Source of the DNA: Endomychus coccineus
Lineage: Eukaryota > Arthropoda > Insecta > Coleoptera > Endomychidae
NCBI GenBank assembly: GCA_958510875.1
Contig: OY294069.1
Location: 164,485,111 to 164,549,110, forward strand
Reading direction: 5' to 3'
DNA length: 64,000 bases
This document shows, piece by piece, positions 46,905 through 59,110 of this stretch. A program made the translations under genes and the position numbers. The notes under the pieces were generated by a model that made no database searches, was not told the origin of the DNA, and saw only the letters and a list, made by a program, of their open reading frames with translations. The stretch's first letter is position 1. Every line of letters begins with the position of its first letter.

Positions 46905-47960
46905 ACGAATTACATATGTCTTTTCTTCTTGGACTGTCAAACTTCCTGATATCGACCACACCCTAACTCAATACCGCAAGCATGGAACCAACCCCCTTAT
47001 AATTGCTCAAAAATTCCACGAAAGAATTGAAAAATATGAATACTATTATCAGATTTGCACAGACGCGTCCAAAACTGAAGACGGCACAGCATCAGCTTTC
47101 GTAACCCCAGATGATAAAATGACTTTCAAGGTCAATAATTCCTGCAGTGCATTTAACGGCGAATTTCTCGCTATTCTCAAGGCATTAGACTACTCAAAGA
47201 ACACCGACCATCGAAAAATCATCATCACATCAGACTCTCTCAGTGCAATTGATAGTATTTCCGAAAAACCCAATTTTAATCTTGATTAAGAACGAATTAC
47301 ATAGTTTAGAACTTATGCAAAAAAACATCAAATTCATATGGGTCCCATCCCATATTGGCATTGAAGGTAATGAAGCTGTAGACAAATTAGCTGAGTGTGC
47401 AATCCGCGACGAATCGCTTCCTATGATTGAGCAAATTATACATACGGACTTCAAACGGACTATCAAAGAGTCCATACTTAATAAATGGCAATCCAAGTGG
47501 AACGACACCAACTCCAAACTCCTCAGAGTGAAGAAACATGTCACCCCATGGCAATCATATCCCAATAAGAGAAAGGATCAGCTCGTCCTCACCAGATTGA
47601 GAATTGGTCATACCCTAATCACCCATGGATACCTCATAACCAATAGCGATCCACCAATATGCGAAGTATGCCATGCCCATTTATCCGTCATACATATCTT
47701 ACAAGAATGTCCGAAATATAGCTCCGAGCGACGCAAATACCAGATCCCACAATTAATCAAAATAACTTAGAATGTGACATGCTGACATGGGAAAACTTAC
47801 AGCATTCCTCACAGACATCAAAATCATGGATGACATTTAGTTCTGTTTATTTGTTAACTCTGTTGATTTACTTCATTGTTATTTTATTTTTCTTCCCGTC
47901 TTTAATAACCTTTAAGGTTGATAAGACTAATAAACAAATAAAAAAAAAATTGTCAAAATT
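46905..47960 (+). mobile_element. I-clade LINE 3' end: RNase H, knuckle and tail
   Basis: Frame one (46921-47289): QICTDASKTEDGTASAF, CSAFNGEFLAILKAL, IITSDSLSAID, which are the first acidic positions of RNase H. After a frameshift, frame two (47243-47770): IKFIWVPSHIGIEGNEAVD, then QLVLTRLRIGHTLITHGYL, CEVCHAHLSVIHILQECP (C-x2-C...H-x4-C), stop at 47768. A short 3' UTR ends in an A-run at about 47939-47950. This is the best-preserved LINE end in the window: 5'-truncated, one clear frameshift. Confidence 0.85.
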
Positions 47961-49860
47961 ATAGCTAATATGTAAATATGACTTTAAAGCAATTGACTAT
48001 AAGGTTAACCAACCGATCCTGACGTCTGGATCTCTTGCTAAAAAATAAAAATTTTGATGTAGAAAATGCACTGAACATGCCAACTCTACTGCTGGAGTAC
48101 CAGCAATTCCAATTGATGAAGGCGTCACTATACAAGCATGAAAAACGTCAAACTTTGCGTTTATGGTAAAGTGGTAACAATGATCGAATCATACATTTAA
48201 TGTATAATCATCGTCAGCTTGAGTGTAAAGAACCACAATATAATATTCAGTCTGGAATTGTTGAGGAAGACAAGTGGATGAAGATGAGGAAAGTTGAATA
48301 TAAAAAGCTATATCGAATACTAGCGCTAGATAAATTATTAGACACGATCTAGAACGCGGTTTTTACGAGCGGGTTTGTAATCGAATGTAAATTAACTTTA
48401 TGTTTTAATCGAACACGCAACTTTATCATCAGTAAGCTTTTATGGTCACGTCCCATTATAATTGCGCGGGCAAATTCTCTTTCTATTCAGCCTCAATGAT
48501 AATTTAGATATATATTTGAAAATTTGGAATTAATTGAAGGTGTCGTTCAATGAAATTTATTTCTTTTTGAATCATCGCATCTAATTAAATTTCAATCACG
48601 AGATTACTTTACAATGATTTACAGGCCTTAATTTAATGTTTTACACAAAGCCGACTAGCCTTCTGGCCTATGGTTTCAGCTACAATTAAATGTTTCATTC
48701 ATAAAACCAGCTTAGACGTTCGAATAACGTAATGCCAACAAAATATTAAGCTACATTAAGCTCACATACAATTTCGATATGCTTTCTGTTTTTTTTTCAA
48801 AGATGTTGAGGGCATCCTGTAGAATGTGAATATTGTCCGTTTCCTAATTAAGACGAGGGGACAGATTTCTATGAATAACAATAAAAAATAGATGAATATA
48901 AGAATTTAGTCATTCATCTCATGTACCAGATAACAATGATACAGTCTTTCTGGTCCAGATCGATGAGTAATTTCACAAACTTTTAGTTTCAGACAGGTGT
49001 TTCGCTTTTCTTATAGAGTTCATCAGTGGAACGAACAAGTTTGCAACGTTCGCGAGCAATGTCTGTCGAAGGTAGTCTTGACCTGTGAACAACGTGGTAA
49101 AAAGACCAAAAGTATTCATACATGGCATGAGATACTTTGATGAGATCTATGCGAAGAGCGAAACAACTGTTTAGAACTATAAGTTTGTGACGTTACTGAC
49201 CCATCAGGACAAAACCTTATCATTGTTATCCTATAAAAACCAACATGAGTTGAATGATTATATTCAAATATTCATTTATTTCTTATTCTCTTACATTAAC
49301 TTTTGTAAACTTCGGGAAATCTATCAGTCAATGTGGTACATTATTTGATTTCTTAGTGGAATATCTACCACATAGATGGCGTGAGATACTTTTGGTTTTT
49401 TACCATGTTGTTGGCCGGTTATGACTAATTTCAACTCAGATCGTTCAGTGACGTTGCAAACTTGCTCATATAACTATGAGAGAAGTGAAACAGCTGTCTG
49501 GAACTATAAGTTTGTGACGTTACTGATCGATCTTGATTAGGAAGACCATATCATTGAGATTGCAAATCCAGACAGAAAAAAAGGATAAGGTCGACAAAGA
49601 AATTGAATTTGATTTATGACAAATTGATTTTTGAACATCTTTGAACAATCGCTGATATCTAGTATTGATGTCTGAATATTTTTTATTTATTGATTGTAAT
49701 ATAAACATTAGATTTAATAATGAGAAAATTAACTTCTTATATCACTAGCAAAACAAAATTATACACACAAACTAATACATTCAAGAGATCAAATGATAGA
49801 CAATAGAAACAAAATAGGAAAGTTGAAATCAGTAAGTACTTCTTAGAATCGTTTTCAACC
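47961..49860. other. No gene; a 45-bp phrase duplicated directly
   Basis: AT-rich. A phrase ending GAACTATAAGTTTGTGACG occurs at 49159-49203 and again at 49485-49529. Between them, the string around 49090-49135 (GGTAAAAAGACCAAAAGTA) returns inverted near 49388-49408. Element borders could not be set. Confidence 0.5.
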
Positions 49861-50462
49861 TAATTTTTTTTATACTTTGACTACACGAGAGGCAGCAGTG
49901 GAATGTAGGGAGAGGAGATGAGCATTCGTATTTTTTTTGAAGGCTTGGAGATTATAGGCATGGGGAAAGACTTCACTAGGTAAAGAGATCCACAACTTCG
50001 CTGTTCGATAAAAAAGTGGAGTCTGGTAGGAGGAAGTTGAACAGGTCTCGAGTTTGATAGTGAAGTGGTGACTAGTTGGAGCTCGTCTAGTCTGCCTATC
50101 TGGAATCTCCCGTGGTGAAACAACAAACAAAGTTTCTGATGAACACTGACCATGGAAATATCTATAGAAAATGGAGAGATCTCTCACCTTTCTACGATGT
50201 TCTAGGGAGGTCTTCGTAACTGTGACATCATCAATCAAATGAATAGTTCTCTGCTGAATAGAGTCCAAGAGCTTCATAGCATGTTTTGGAGCCGAACTCC
50301 AAACATGTGAACGATACTCCAGGACAGGTCGAATCTGTGCTTTGTAGATTACAGGAAGCTGCTGGGATGTAAAGTGGCTTTTGGCACGGAATAGAAAATC
50401 AAGTTTTTGTGAAGCGGTTTTCGGAATGGACCTCACATGATCGTCCCAATAGAGTGTGCTGG
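49861..50462 (-). mobile_element. Non-LTR retrotransposon C-terminal part (family A), best copy
   Basis: One open frame of 188 codons (50436-49870) continues upstream to about 50462: WDDHVRSIPKTASQKLDFLF, QLPVIYKAQIRPVLEYRSHV, SSAPKHAMKLLDSIQQR, FYRYFHGQCSSETLF, TPLFYRTAKLWISLPSEVF. This is the thumb and C-terminal region after RT. It starts abruptly (5' truncation), has no internal stop and ends in an AT-rich 3' region, so it is young for this window. Confidence 0.85.
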
Positions 50463-50929
50463 TGTTATATTGGTTATATTGTTGATTTATTGAAAATGTT
50501 AATATTTAGAGGCAGATTATTCATAACAGTACACCTGATACGTGCAATGAAAGCCTATTCTGTTTAATATTGAAGAATTACCATTGGTTCTTTAGAGCGG
50601 GTAGCATGACTTGGGACATGAAATAAGAAAAGAGTAAGTAATTCAGATAATTGAACTGAATTAATTATTACTTTGTTAATAATTGCGATAGTAGCTGCTC
50701 AGGAATTATTATTACATACTAACAGAATAAAATATTAGGGACCATTCAACTTCTTCATGATTCGTCCTGGAAAAATTTGGAATAATAGTTAAATTATGAT
50801 CCTTAGATCCATTTAAATAACAGAAGAAACTGGACTATATGTATTTGGGCCTGGGACCGATTTCTGTGAAAGCTTAGTCAAATACACGATCATCTTCTAA
50901 GGGGAAATGTGTCCAGTTCAATATAGAAA
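50463..50929. other. No recognisable gene
   Basis: AT-rich spacer between two LINE fragments. Confidence 0.5.
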
Positions 50930-51560
50930 GAGACCTCCGCCGACAGCGAGTAGTCATCATATCGAATAGTCAAGCGGCCATCAACTACCTGAGCTCCCAT
51001 ATAATCAGCTCCAGGAGAAACTGGGCAAACTAAGCTAGACTGATATGGTTACCCTCCTATGAGTTCCAGGCAACACCGAGAATGGAAGGAATGAAAAAGC
51101 AGATAATCTCGCCATAAAGGGACCGAGGCACTATTTCTGGAACGTAAACGTTTCTGTGGAATGAGCATCTGTAAAATACTGGATGAACTCAAGGCAGAAG
51201 TAAACGAAAAAAAATTGATTTCTGTGTATAACTACAAAGATTGAAGAAGGGAAAGAGACTTCTGGGGAAGTATAACCAGAAGAGATCTAACGACTTCACC
51301 AACCATCAAAATATACACTATAAGAAGCTGTGCAGACTCTGCGAAGAGGAAGACGAAGCGTCTATCGGTATTCTCTCAGAATGCATTACCCCACAAAACA
51401 CAACGACACGACAACTGGGAAAGTATCAGATAGTAGAAGGAGAGTTACGGAAGCTGAAGCCTTCGAAACATCCTTAACTTCCTAAGAACTATGGAGCTAT
51501 GGGATTGAAGGAACTGCTTCAGTCGTTGAGATACCATGAGCGCCTCAACATCAAAAGAGG
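50930..51560 (+). mobile_element. LINE RNase H and knuckle remnant (family B type)
   Basis: VIISNSQAAINYLSSHIISS, ARLIWLPSYE, then NGRNEKADNLAIKGPRHYF and, in another frame, CRLCEEEDEASIGILSEC. These are the RNase H DSQAAI box (its Asp is Asn here), the WVPGH region and the CCHC knuckle (His lost). Stops in all frames and loss of catalytic and metal-binding residues show long decay. Confidence 0.7.
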
Positions 51561-53179
51561 ACACAAAAGACCTTTTAAGGTGGCAGTGTGCGGAAATCTC
51601 GAACATACATCAATACAATACAATAGATGTGAAACTAAATCCGCTCATGTTATTTTCAACGCAGCTGGTCAGTAAGGAGTATATTGTCGTTTTTGACATT
51701 CATAGCTACTAGAATCTGTTGAGTATCCTAAAAAAAGTACAGTGAACATGCATTACACTGGATGATCTCTGTAGTATTGTTAAGGGGAAGTCAATAGAAT
51801 TTTTGAGTGTAATAGAAGTCCGAATATAACGTTTTTCTGATTGATCTATAAATTCAAATGATTATTTTCTACATACGACATTGATTAGTTGTTTATCAAT
51901 AACTAAGCGTTCCATCATCTGTGAAAGTTGTCAGCTTATTGTTATTCTAAGAAGAACCATAGTCTACTATTCCACACGTATTATTGTTGTTGTAACTTGT
52001 TATTAAACAGTTAAACTTGAACTTATGTAATCCATGGAGTGAGAAATGACAAAAGAATTCGAATAATTCATAATTCAAAGAAACTTAACCGGTGAACGTC
52101 CTTGAAGTTCTAATGAACTGTCTGTAAATAGATATGAGAAAAGGAAGAAGACTATTGGAAATTATATTCAGTGAAATAGGAGTGTATAATGTACAAAATA
52201 AAAAAATCGATAGATATCCTAATTGATGTGATTTTAATTGTAAATTAGATTAAATTTCCAATGTACTTTCTAGACCGGTCGCGATTCAAAGTTATTTATT
52301 TGTATGGTACGGTCCTGTGCATTCCCTACTGAGGTAGCTCATACAGCGAGCTGCCTGCGGCATGCTGGGCACCAACCACACCCAACTCATGATTATTATA
52401 AAATAAAACAGAGCAAAAACCGCTACAGATCGGAGAGAACGGCTACTTGTGGCCTAAAGGGACATGCCACATCTCCCTGGATGCGTGAGCGTGGTTCTTG
52501 TTCGATGCTCTGGGCGCAAAGCTACCGATTACACTTACACGCATATCTAGAACATCACAATCACCTTTGCATCATTCTTCTCTTCGCTGCGTTCTGAGCC
52601 CCACATCTCTAATGCTTATTAGAAAGGAAAAAACGCGCCGCGCCTCGGGACGTTGTTTAGGAAATCATAAAGGCGTATTTAATGGCACTTAGTCACGTGA
52701 CGTTCAAACGGCATTCTTTCTGAGAGTTCAATTTTCATTCATGCCGTCTGACTTGAAACAATGAACTAGATGGGGTTTTGATATCGAAGTTGTGGTATTG
52801 GATCCAGTGGCGGGAGATCATAGGCGAAGACGAGAAATAAATGGAGAAGGAATCTTATACATCAACTGATGAATTGTGAATAAATGCTGGCTCTTGAATG
52901 ACACCAAACAGTGGCATCCGTAGAGTAAGTAACTAAGGACGTAACTCTATCTGGTGAAAATATTGTAGTGGTTATTCAAGAGTAAATTATTGATTTATCC
53001 AGAATTTATTATCAAGTTTGTCAAATCTTTCATCTGCATCAATATGAGTTTGTTCGAATCATTAAACATATTTTTCTTTCTCTCTAGGTCGAATTGTAAT
53101 GGATATTAGACACCTGCAAAATTAATATTTGGAATACAATAATTACTGTATTATTTATTATTGATGTGAATACCAAAGT
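51561..53179. other. No recognisable gene; GC-richer patch 52300-52620
   Basis: The patch has two overlapping open frames (97 and 64 codons) with no signature and no clear Pol III boxes. Elsewhere AT-rich. Confidence 0.4.
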
Positions 53180-53640
53180 TCTTCATAGTCTGATACATTT
53201 ATCTGACCTCTCCCGAGGTGCTGTAGCCAAAGAAAAGCCAGTGCTGGTCATTCTAAATGGAGATAAGAGGCAGTTTCGTCCTTTTCTCCGAATCTAGCAC
53301 AACATGGTTCTTCAAGGATGCCCATTAGGCGTAGATGTTTATTCAGATGGCAGTGGCCTGTAAAAAGTCCTGTCACCAGTTTGATGCCTCGTCTGTTTTC
53401 CTGTGTTTGGGTGATAACTTTGCAATATGAAGTTTCACCTGCCTCGTACAGGGGAACAACGCAAAAGCGAGAGTCACTGCCTATCCAGTAGCTCTTTGAG
53501 GACATGCAGCACGGTGATGAGATTCCGATCGTTGGATTGGGGATAGGTGTATTTAGGGAACACCGTTTGGCCAATTCATCCGCTACTTCATTTCCTTTCG
53601 CACCATAGTGAGTGGCTCAAACAAGCCTGAAAGTCGTTCT
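53180..53640 (-). mobile_element. LINE RNase H end and knuckle (family B type)
   Basis: Minus strand from about 53620: SHYGAKGNEVADELAKRCSL (end of RNase H), a spacer, then RGIKLVTGLFTGHCHLNKHLRLMGI, CCARFGEKDETASYLHLECPAL. It is the C-terminal end of an I/R1-type LINE. The frame is open for 108 codons (53574-53248) and beyond; the second Cys of the knuckle is Phe. No RT nearby. Confidence 0.8.
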
Positions 53641-55278
53641 ATGGGCGCGAAACGTGCCCAAGACCCTCGGATGGTGGTGCAGATACAAATCCAGCTACCT
53701 CGGTAGGTCTCAGGTTCTCTAGGACACAGGTCCGGTCTGGAAAACATTCTGTTTTCTTCGAATATTTGGTAAACACCATAATTGTTTGTAAATTACATTC
53801 AAGATTACAAATAATTTTTTAATTTGTTATAATAAGTGAAGAACCAAATTCTGTTTGTTTGTTTATTATGAGCAATGTCTCAAAGCTGCAATAACATATG
53901 ATTTTTCTGCAAGTAGAAAAACCTAAAATTTTCTAAAATAAAGTAAAGAAGAAGGTGGAATGCAACCTCTTCTGCAATCAATCAGATATTTAATATATCT
54001 TATGTAGTCAGATAAATGATTATAACATACCTATATGTTAATAGTTCGTTTGTCAGATATTTCCAAAAATGTAGTGGCATTTATCTTCATATTCTTCCTT
54101 GTCTTATACGTCTTAGTGCATTTCACATAAATATCATTATGATCTTCAGAATTGGAAGAACTTATATAAAATAACAAATTCTCAGATAATGAAAACTACT
54201 TTGTGTTCATTATGAAATTGGTATTTAACCAAATCCAACTAAACCAACATTAAAGAGTGAAGGAAGTCACGTGATCAATTTTGTACAATTTTTTTATTTG
54301 TAGTTACTACAGATGCCGAAATCAAGTATATTGTCCTATTTGAACACCCGAATGAATTAATTCATGAATATGATTTATTTGCGTGTTAAATTGTTGGTTC
54401 AATTCAGTGAGCGCATAATATGCAACACTTGCTATCTGTTATCATCATAAATAGCCTAATTAATAAGTGTAATCAGTGTCTATGGTGAGTTGGAGCTCAC
54501 CCCGAAAAGCTATGGTCAGTTGAGCATGACCAGGTCCTATTACATCCAGCAGGCCATGTAAACGACTAAACAAACTGTAAACGCGATATACAACACTTTA
54601 TGTCCACCAACTTGAACGGTGTTCAGATCCTATTATTTTCTTTAACAATTAAAAGATGACTTGTGGTTTTATATTATGACGGTGTCTATTTACAAGTTGC
54701 GTTCACTTTGAAATATGTTTGAGTTTGCACAATAAATAGAGCCATAATAATTTGATACTTCCTAATACGATCTAAGTCATCGAGTATAATATAACATATT
54801 CATCGGCTGGAAATTTTCGTTCATTAATGTCTATTTGAATCGACAATAGACTAGTCATTGTATATATTTCTTATAGTTTGTTGTGCGCCTACTATATGAA
54901 AGAGAGATTTTGAATAAACATAGAGCCGGAAGAATGCAATCTACGAATTTTCGAAAGGTCTTGAATAATTAAGTGGAGATACCTACCGAGAATAACTACA
55001 AAAGGTGCTATTGTGCTAATCTATTTGGATAACAATCATGGTCTGTCATTGGGCGTGTTATATTAGGAATGTGTCACAAATACAGGGTAGTGTCGCGCAA
55101 ATTGACCTTTTGGTTTGACTGAAGATTATTCTTCTTTGTAGCATTGGTGCAACATTTTTTTTATTTCTTTTTTCATTCGCATGCATTTTCGTATCCTAGT
55201 CGGCATATTTTCTTTCATATGAATAGTTTGTAGTTGACATTCACAAAGAAACTTATGAAATGGTTTGCTTGAATGCGT
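53641..55278. other. No recognisable gene
   Basis: AT-rich over 1.6 kb apart from a short GC-richer start (53641-53760), which may belong to the LINE. No further support. Confidence 0.45.
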
Positions 55279-55443
55279 TTAAACAAAACAAACGGGGTTA
55301 TTGGGAATGTAATAATTTCTATGAATTGCTTTAATCCATATTCGTTCCATTGCGTCTTGTGGTAAAGCCAAGGTTGAATAATAAGTCTGATCAGAATTAC
55401 TGGCATAATTGTTATCGCAATTAGGTAAGCAACACTTGTGCAT
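55279..55443 (-). pseudogene. THAP zinc-finger N-terminal fragment
   Basis: From an ATG at 55443 the minus strand reads MHKCCLPNCDNNY, then LALPQDAMERIWIKAIHR and NPVC before a stop. A THAP domain is a C2CH zinc-binding DNA-recognition module starting with M-x-KC-C-x-P/V-x-C, with an invariant Trp and a final C-x2-H. Here the first Cys pair, the Trp and the third Cys are present, but a stop replaces the expected His region. A TTTCATTTCATTTCAG string just upstream looks like a splice acceptor, so a host exon is possible; a P-element/THAP9-type transposase remnant is the alternative. Confidence 0.6.
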
Positions 55444-56020
55444 TCTGAAATGAAATGAAAATAAAAAATGTTCCTCATCGTCAAGAAAACTGATGAAAAA
55501 ACTCTTAATAACAATTTTCGGCACTTGAACTAGTTTCTAGATATCCCAATGGTTTATAAAACAAACCAATAATGTATTTTTCTAACATAAAATGAATTTT
55601 CACAATAAAATAAAATAAATTAATAGTATACTGCATGTTGTTTCTGAAATCTTTGAAGCAATCATCGTGGAGCAAAAATTCTTGCTTTATAGTATTTCTC
55701 ATCGAATTTTAAACAACTTTGAAAAATTCCGTCACTCAAAAACAAAAGGTCCTATCATATTCAAATTTCGACATTCATTCGATTGTTATTCGATGAGGAG
55801 AACCCCGTTTCTTCAGGGAAATCGTATCATATACACACTCTGTTTTGGAAGGTTGAAAATTAAAAATAAATTGAATCGATTCAAAACTTTCACAGTAGAT
55901 TCAAGATAGCTTAAAACTGCTTTCACCTCCTAGGAACATCTTTCAACAACAACCACAACAACATAAACAATTATTGAAGAAAACTCAAACTCATACCGTT
56001 CTTTAACAGTTTATAACAAG
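55444..56020. other. No recognisable gene
   Basis: AT-rich between the THAP fragment and the next LINE; an 80-codon frame at 55667-55909 is unexplained. Confidence 0.4.
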
Positions 56021-56082
56021 CGGCGGTGTGGTTTAATGTTGGGTTATCGGCCTCGCACTCAGTAGATAGGTTTGATACGCAG
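56021..56082 (+). repeat. tRNA-like SINE head or tRNA pseudogene
   Basis: TGGTTTAATGTTGG resembles a Pol III A box, and GGTTTGATACG, about 30 bp on, resembles a B box. The text between (TCGGCCTCGCACTC) is similar to tRNA-derived SINE heads. A full cloverleaf cannot be folded. It directly abuts the LINE fragment, as in SINEs that share a LINE tail. Confidence 0.35.
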
Positions 56083-56084
56083 AA

Positions 56085-56720
56085 ATAGAAAATTTGCTTC
56101 TGTACATTTTCTTGGAAACATTATCAATGTATCGTCCGATGCAATTGCTATCAACGCTGATATTCCACACGGATCTCTCTTGGAACCAACTTTGTTTCTG
56201 CTCTATATAACCCTGCTTAAAGTGACCACATGTACCATCCACCGCTTTTCAGATGATGGTACACTTCATACCGCCTTCTTATCTAGAGCATCCATACCAT
56301 CCAATGAAGCCAGAAGAGCGAGACAGAGACAAGTTGATGCAATTAATGGAGATGTGATGATCTAGAAGAGTTTAATGCATTCAATATTCGAGCTTGTGTC
56401 TTCTCCAGGAAGACGGATCCCACATTCCCTAATATGATCATGTCAGGTACAACATTCCTGTGAAGTCTTCCCTATCCATGATCGGGCTCACCACCAACAA
56501 CACCCTGATGTGAAGATCATGTGAGGTTCATTGCGAAAGCCTCTTCACAAATACTTGGTTTTCAATTGCGTGCCAAGAGCAACTTTACATCACAGTAGCT
56601 CCTCATAATCTACAAAGCACAGATTCGACCTGTCCTGGAGTAATGTTCACAAGTTTGGAGTTCGGCTCACGCAAACTATATTTCTATCTCCAAACGCATC
56701 ACATTTCTAGTTTCAAATTG
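56085..56720 (+). mobile_element. Non-LTR retrotransposon RT to C-terminus fragment (family A)
   Basis: Open frame 56072-56365: AINADIPHGSLLEPTLFLLY, CTIHRFSDDGTLH (FADD is FSDD), ARQRQVDAIN. Then in other frames: ACVFSRKTDPTFPNMIMSG, LSMIGLTTNNTLM, LGFQLRAKSNFTSQ, IYKAQIRPVLE (to about 56640). It overlaps the regions kept at 7645 and 49861, tying those fragments together as one family. Confidence 0.8.
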
Positions 56721-58185
56721 CCACGGTACAAAATTCCACCAAACCTCTTAAATTATACTATGGTATGGTATGCACCGCAAATAAATTCGATTATCTCTTA
56801 TTTTCATTGGAATAAGCACTATAAAAATATGTTAGGGCTCAATTGGTTATGTTGTACGATGATCATATGGTCAAGGTGCTGACCTAAATAGAGAGGGTTA
56901 TGTGTAATAGATGTTCAATGAATTCGAAATATATTCACAGGAAGATCTTTCAATTGTGTGAATTTCATTATTCGGTAGCAAAATTGTTGCATTATTAATG
57001 TCCTCAGGCATCGTTACTTAGACGAAGCAAAACAGTTCCCAGAAGGACTTATGGAAGCCAGCGTCAGCAACATTCTAGGTTTCTGGCGGGCCACAAACCT
57101 GATAGAAAGAAATAAACTTCTGACCCCGGGGTGCACAATGGGCCAAACTAAGTGGCCGAAGTGTATCTGGGGGCTAAGCCCTCTCTGGCCAACTGATGAT
57201 TGAGAGTATCACGCCATGGCAATGATTGATTTCTGATGCTGTTACTTCTAGCTTATCGATAAATTCATATCTAACTGTTATTCTTTGATAATGACAATTT
57301 AACTGTCGAATTTGCAGTTACGTTTTCTAACAAAAATCGGTGATTACACACTTAGTTTAAATAGTGTTGCTTTCATTTTGTTTTATCGATGCCAATGATC
57401 TGTATACTAGTTATAACTAGTTGCTCATTGTTAGAAATTGGTGATCACTTTCAAGAAAAGAAAACTGAACCGCAATTTGGGAAACTAGATTGAACGTATC
57501 TAAAATATCAAGAAGTACTATATTAGAGGAAATATTTGATTAAAGCAGGATACCATTATTTCGGCGTTATATCTACCACAATGTGTTTTGTCTGGGATTC
57601 ACACGAAGGATAATTTTCACAACAACATGATAGACAGAAGCAGATTCTCGACTGTAATAATATCGGGTAGAGCAATAGATAGGTTGTTATGAATGAAGCG
57701 CGTTCATGGAAATTCTCTTGTGAACGTCGTACCATGATAAATAATAAGGTTGGTGCTCTCTGCGTTGATAATGTTGAGTTACTTTATGACAAGCAGTCAC
57801 TCGCAATTAGATCGTAAGTATTTTTGTTCTCTTTTGAATAACGCACATCCTGCTGTGAAACTGTATAACTTTAACTAGCTATTGACCGGCAACAATGTAT
57901 TCACATAGTTTACAACTAGAAGCAATGTTGGAATCACCTGAACGCGTGTATTTATTCAGATGATCCTCTCGATTTTGAAATAATAAAATGACTGAAGGTC
58001 TGGGAATCAACTGTACAGGGTATTCAGATATTGGGTAGACGTGAATTGAGTCCGGCATCCATTAATTGCCTTTCTATGTAGCTAAATGCAGTCCCAGGTG
58101 TTTTTAAACTGAGTCCCAGGTATGTACCTGGTTGTCAGGTCAGATAGGCGAACCACCCTTCTGGAAACGAGTACTTGCACACAAT
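56721..58185. other. No recognised gene; possible LINE tail at 57030-57180
   Basis: At 57045-57190 a + frame reads EASVSNILGFWRATNLIE, then TPGCTMGQTKWP, and stops. It is reminiscent of a LINE C-terminus but too short to assign. The rest is AT-rich. Confidence 0.35.
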
Positions 58186-58401
58186 CAATAATGATTGTTT
58201 ATTGTACCCCTCTGTTTCTAAGCTAACATAACCTAACCTAACATACTAACCTTACGTTGTTGATATAGAATGAAAATATCGTAGACGCAGTAATCTTAAC
58301 ACTCTCATAGTAACCAATAACGATTGTTCATTGTACCTCCTTTGTTTCTTACCTAACCTAACATAACCTAGCATTACCTGACCTAACCTAACCTATCCTA
58401 T
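58186..58401. repeat. CCTAA-type repeats in two related blocks
   Basis: ACCTAACCTAAC-type strings occur at 58229-58243 and 58351-58400. The 34-bp phrase before each (AATAATGATTGTT...TGTTTCT at 58187 and AATAACGATTGTT... at 58317) is a direct duplicate. CCTAA is the complement of the insect telomere unit TTAGG, but such short interstitial strings are common in insect DNA and do not make this a telomere. A third short string is at 58961-58978. Confidence 0.65.
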
Positions 58402-58984
58402 TTTTTTTCTGTGGAGAGAGGAAATGCTTGATGCACACCAGGATCTTTTGATATATCACTCCTGGTGGTACAGGACCCACTCTAAATTCCAGCATGCCAA
58501 AACCTCTTCTTTCTTCATCCATATCCCAAAACCACTCACCGCATTACTTCAGGATATGGACTGCGTATTTACTGTGTTCCTTGTTTCTGTTACAGCTTAT
58601 GTTTGTGTTTAGCGCTAATTGTCTCTTATTGTGAATCGAATTTCGGTGGTTTTTGCCATGATATGGTTGATAGCCATCTTCATAGGCTCTGCATCTTAGT
58701 AAATTATCTGTGATGGGTTAACCTACTACGTCTACCGGAACAGATGGATCATCCATGTCAATCACATTCTATTCATCACCTTCTTCCCAGGCGTTTGGGT
58801 GCCTGTTGATCCGCGGGAGCGTTTCACTCCTACCCTCGACCTTGCTGGCAACAGGGCCGTGAGCCTTCATCTAGCCGCCACCAGGGAACGCACCTGGGTG
58901 GGGTTTCAGGCTCCGCACAAGAGAAGAGGCTCCTGCTTTCCAGGAACCTATCCCAACACAACCTGACCTAACCTAACATATTTT
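58402..58984. other. No gene; GC-rich block 58770-58950
   Basis: The block (GATCCGCGGGAGCG, CTAGCCGCCACCAGGG, CACCTGGGTGGGG) stands out in composition. It may be part of a SINE or LINE untranslated region. No coding frame is convincing. Confidence 0.35.
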
Positions 58985-59110
58985 TCAATGCCAAAACTGA
59001 ATGTTATAAATTTCGGAAGTCAGGAGTCTGCAAGTTTACTTGTGAGAAATGTAATGCCCGATATATTGGTAAATCAGGTAGTTCATTTGAAATTAGATAT
59101 AAGACTAGTC
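58985..59110 (+). mobile_element. PLE GIY-YIG endonuclease trace
   Basis: SGVCKFTCEKCNARYIGKSGSSF-EIRYK: the GIY (here GVC), the CxxC pair and YIG boxes of a PLE endonuclease, then loss of similarity. About 120 bp. Confidence 0.65.

Noticed and set aside
47230..47565. 111-codon open frame on the minus strand
   Set aside because: Shadow of the well-supported I-clade RNase H/knuckle frame on the + strand.
58186..58401. CCTAA strings as a telomere
   Set aside because: Only a few short, interrupted units; interstitial strings like these are common in insect DNA.
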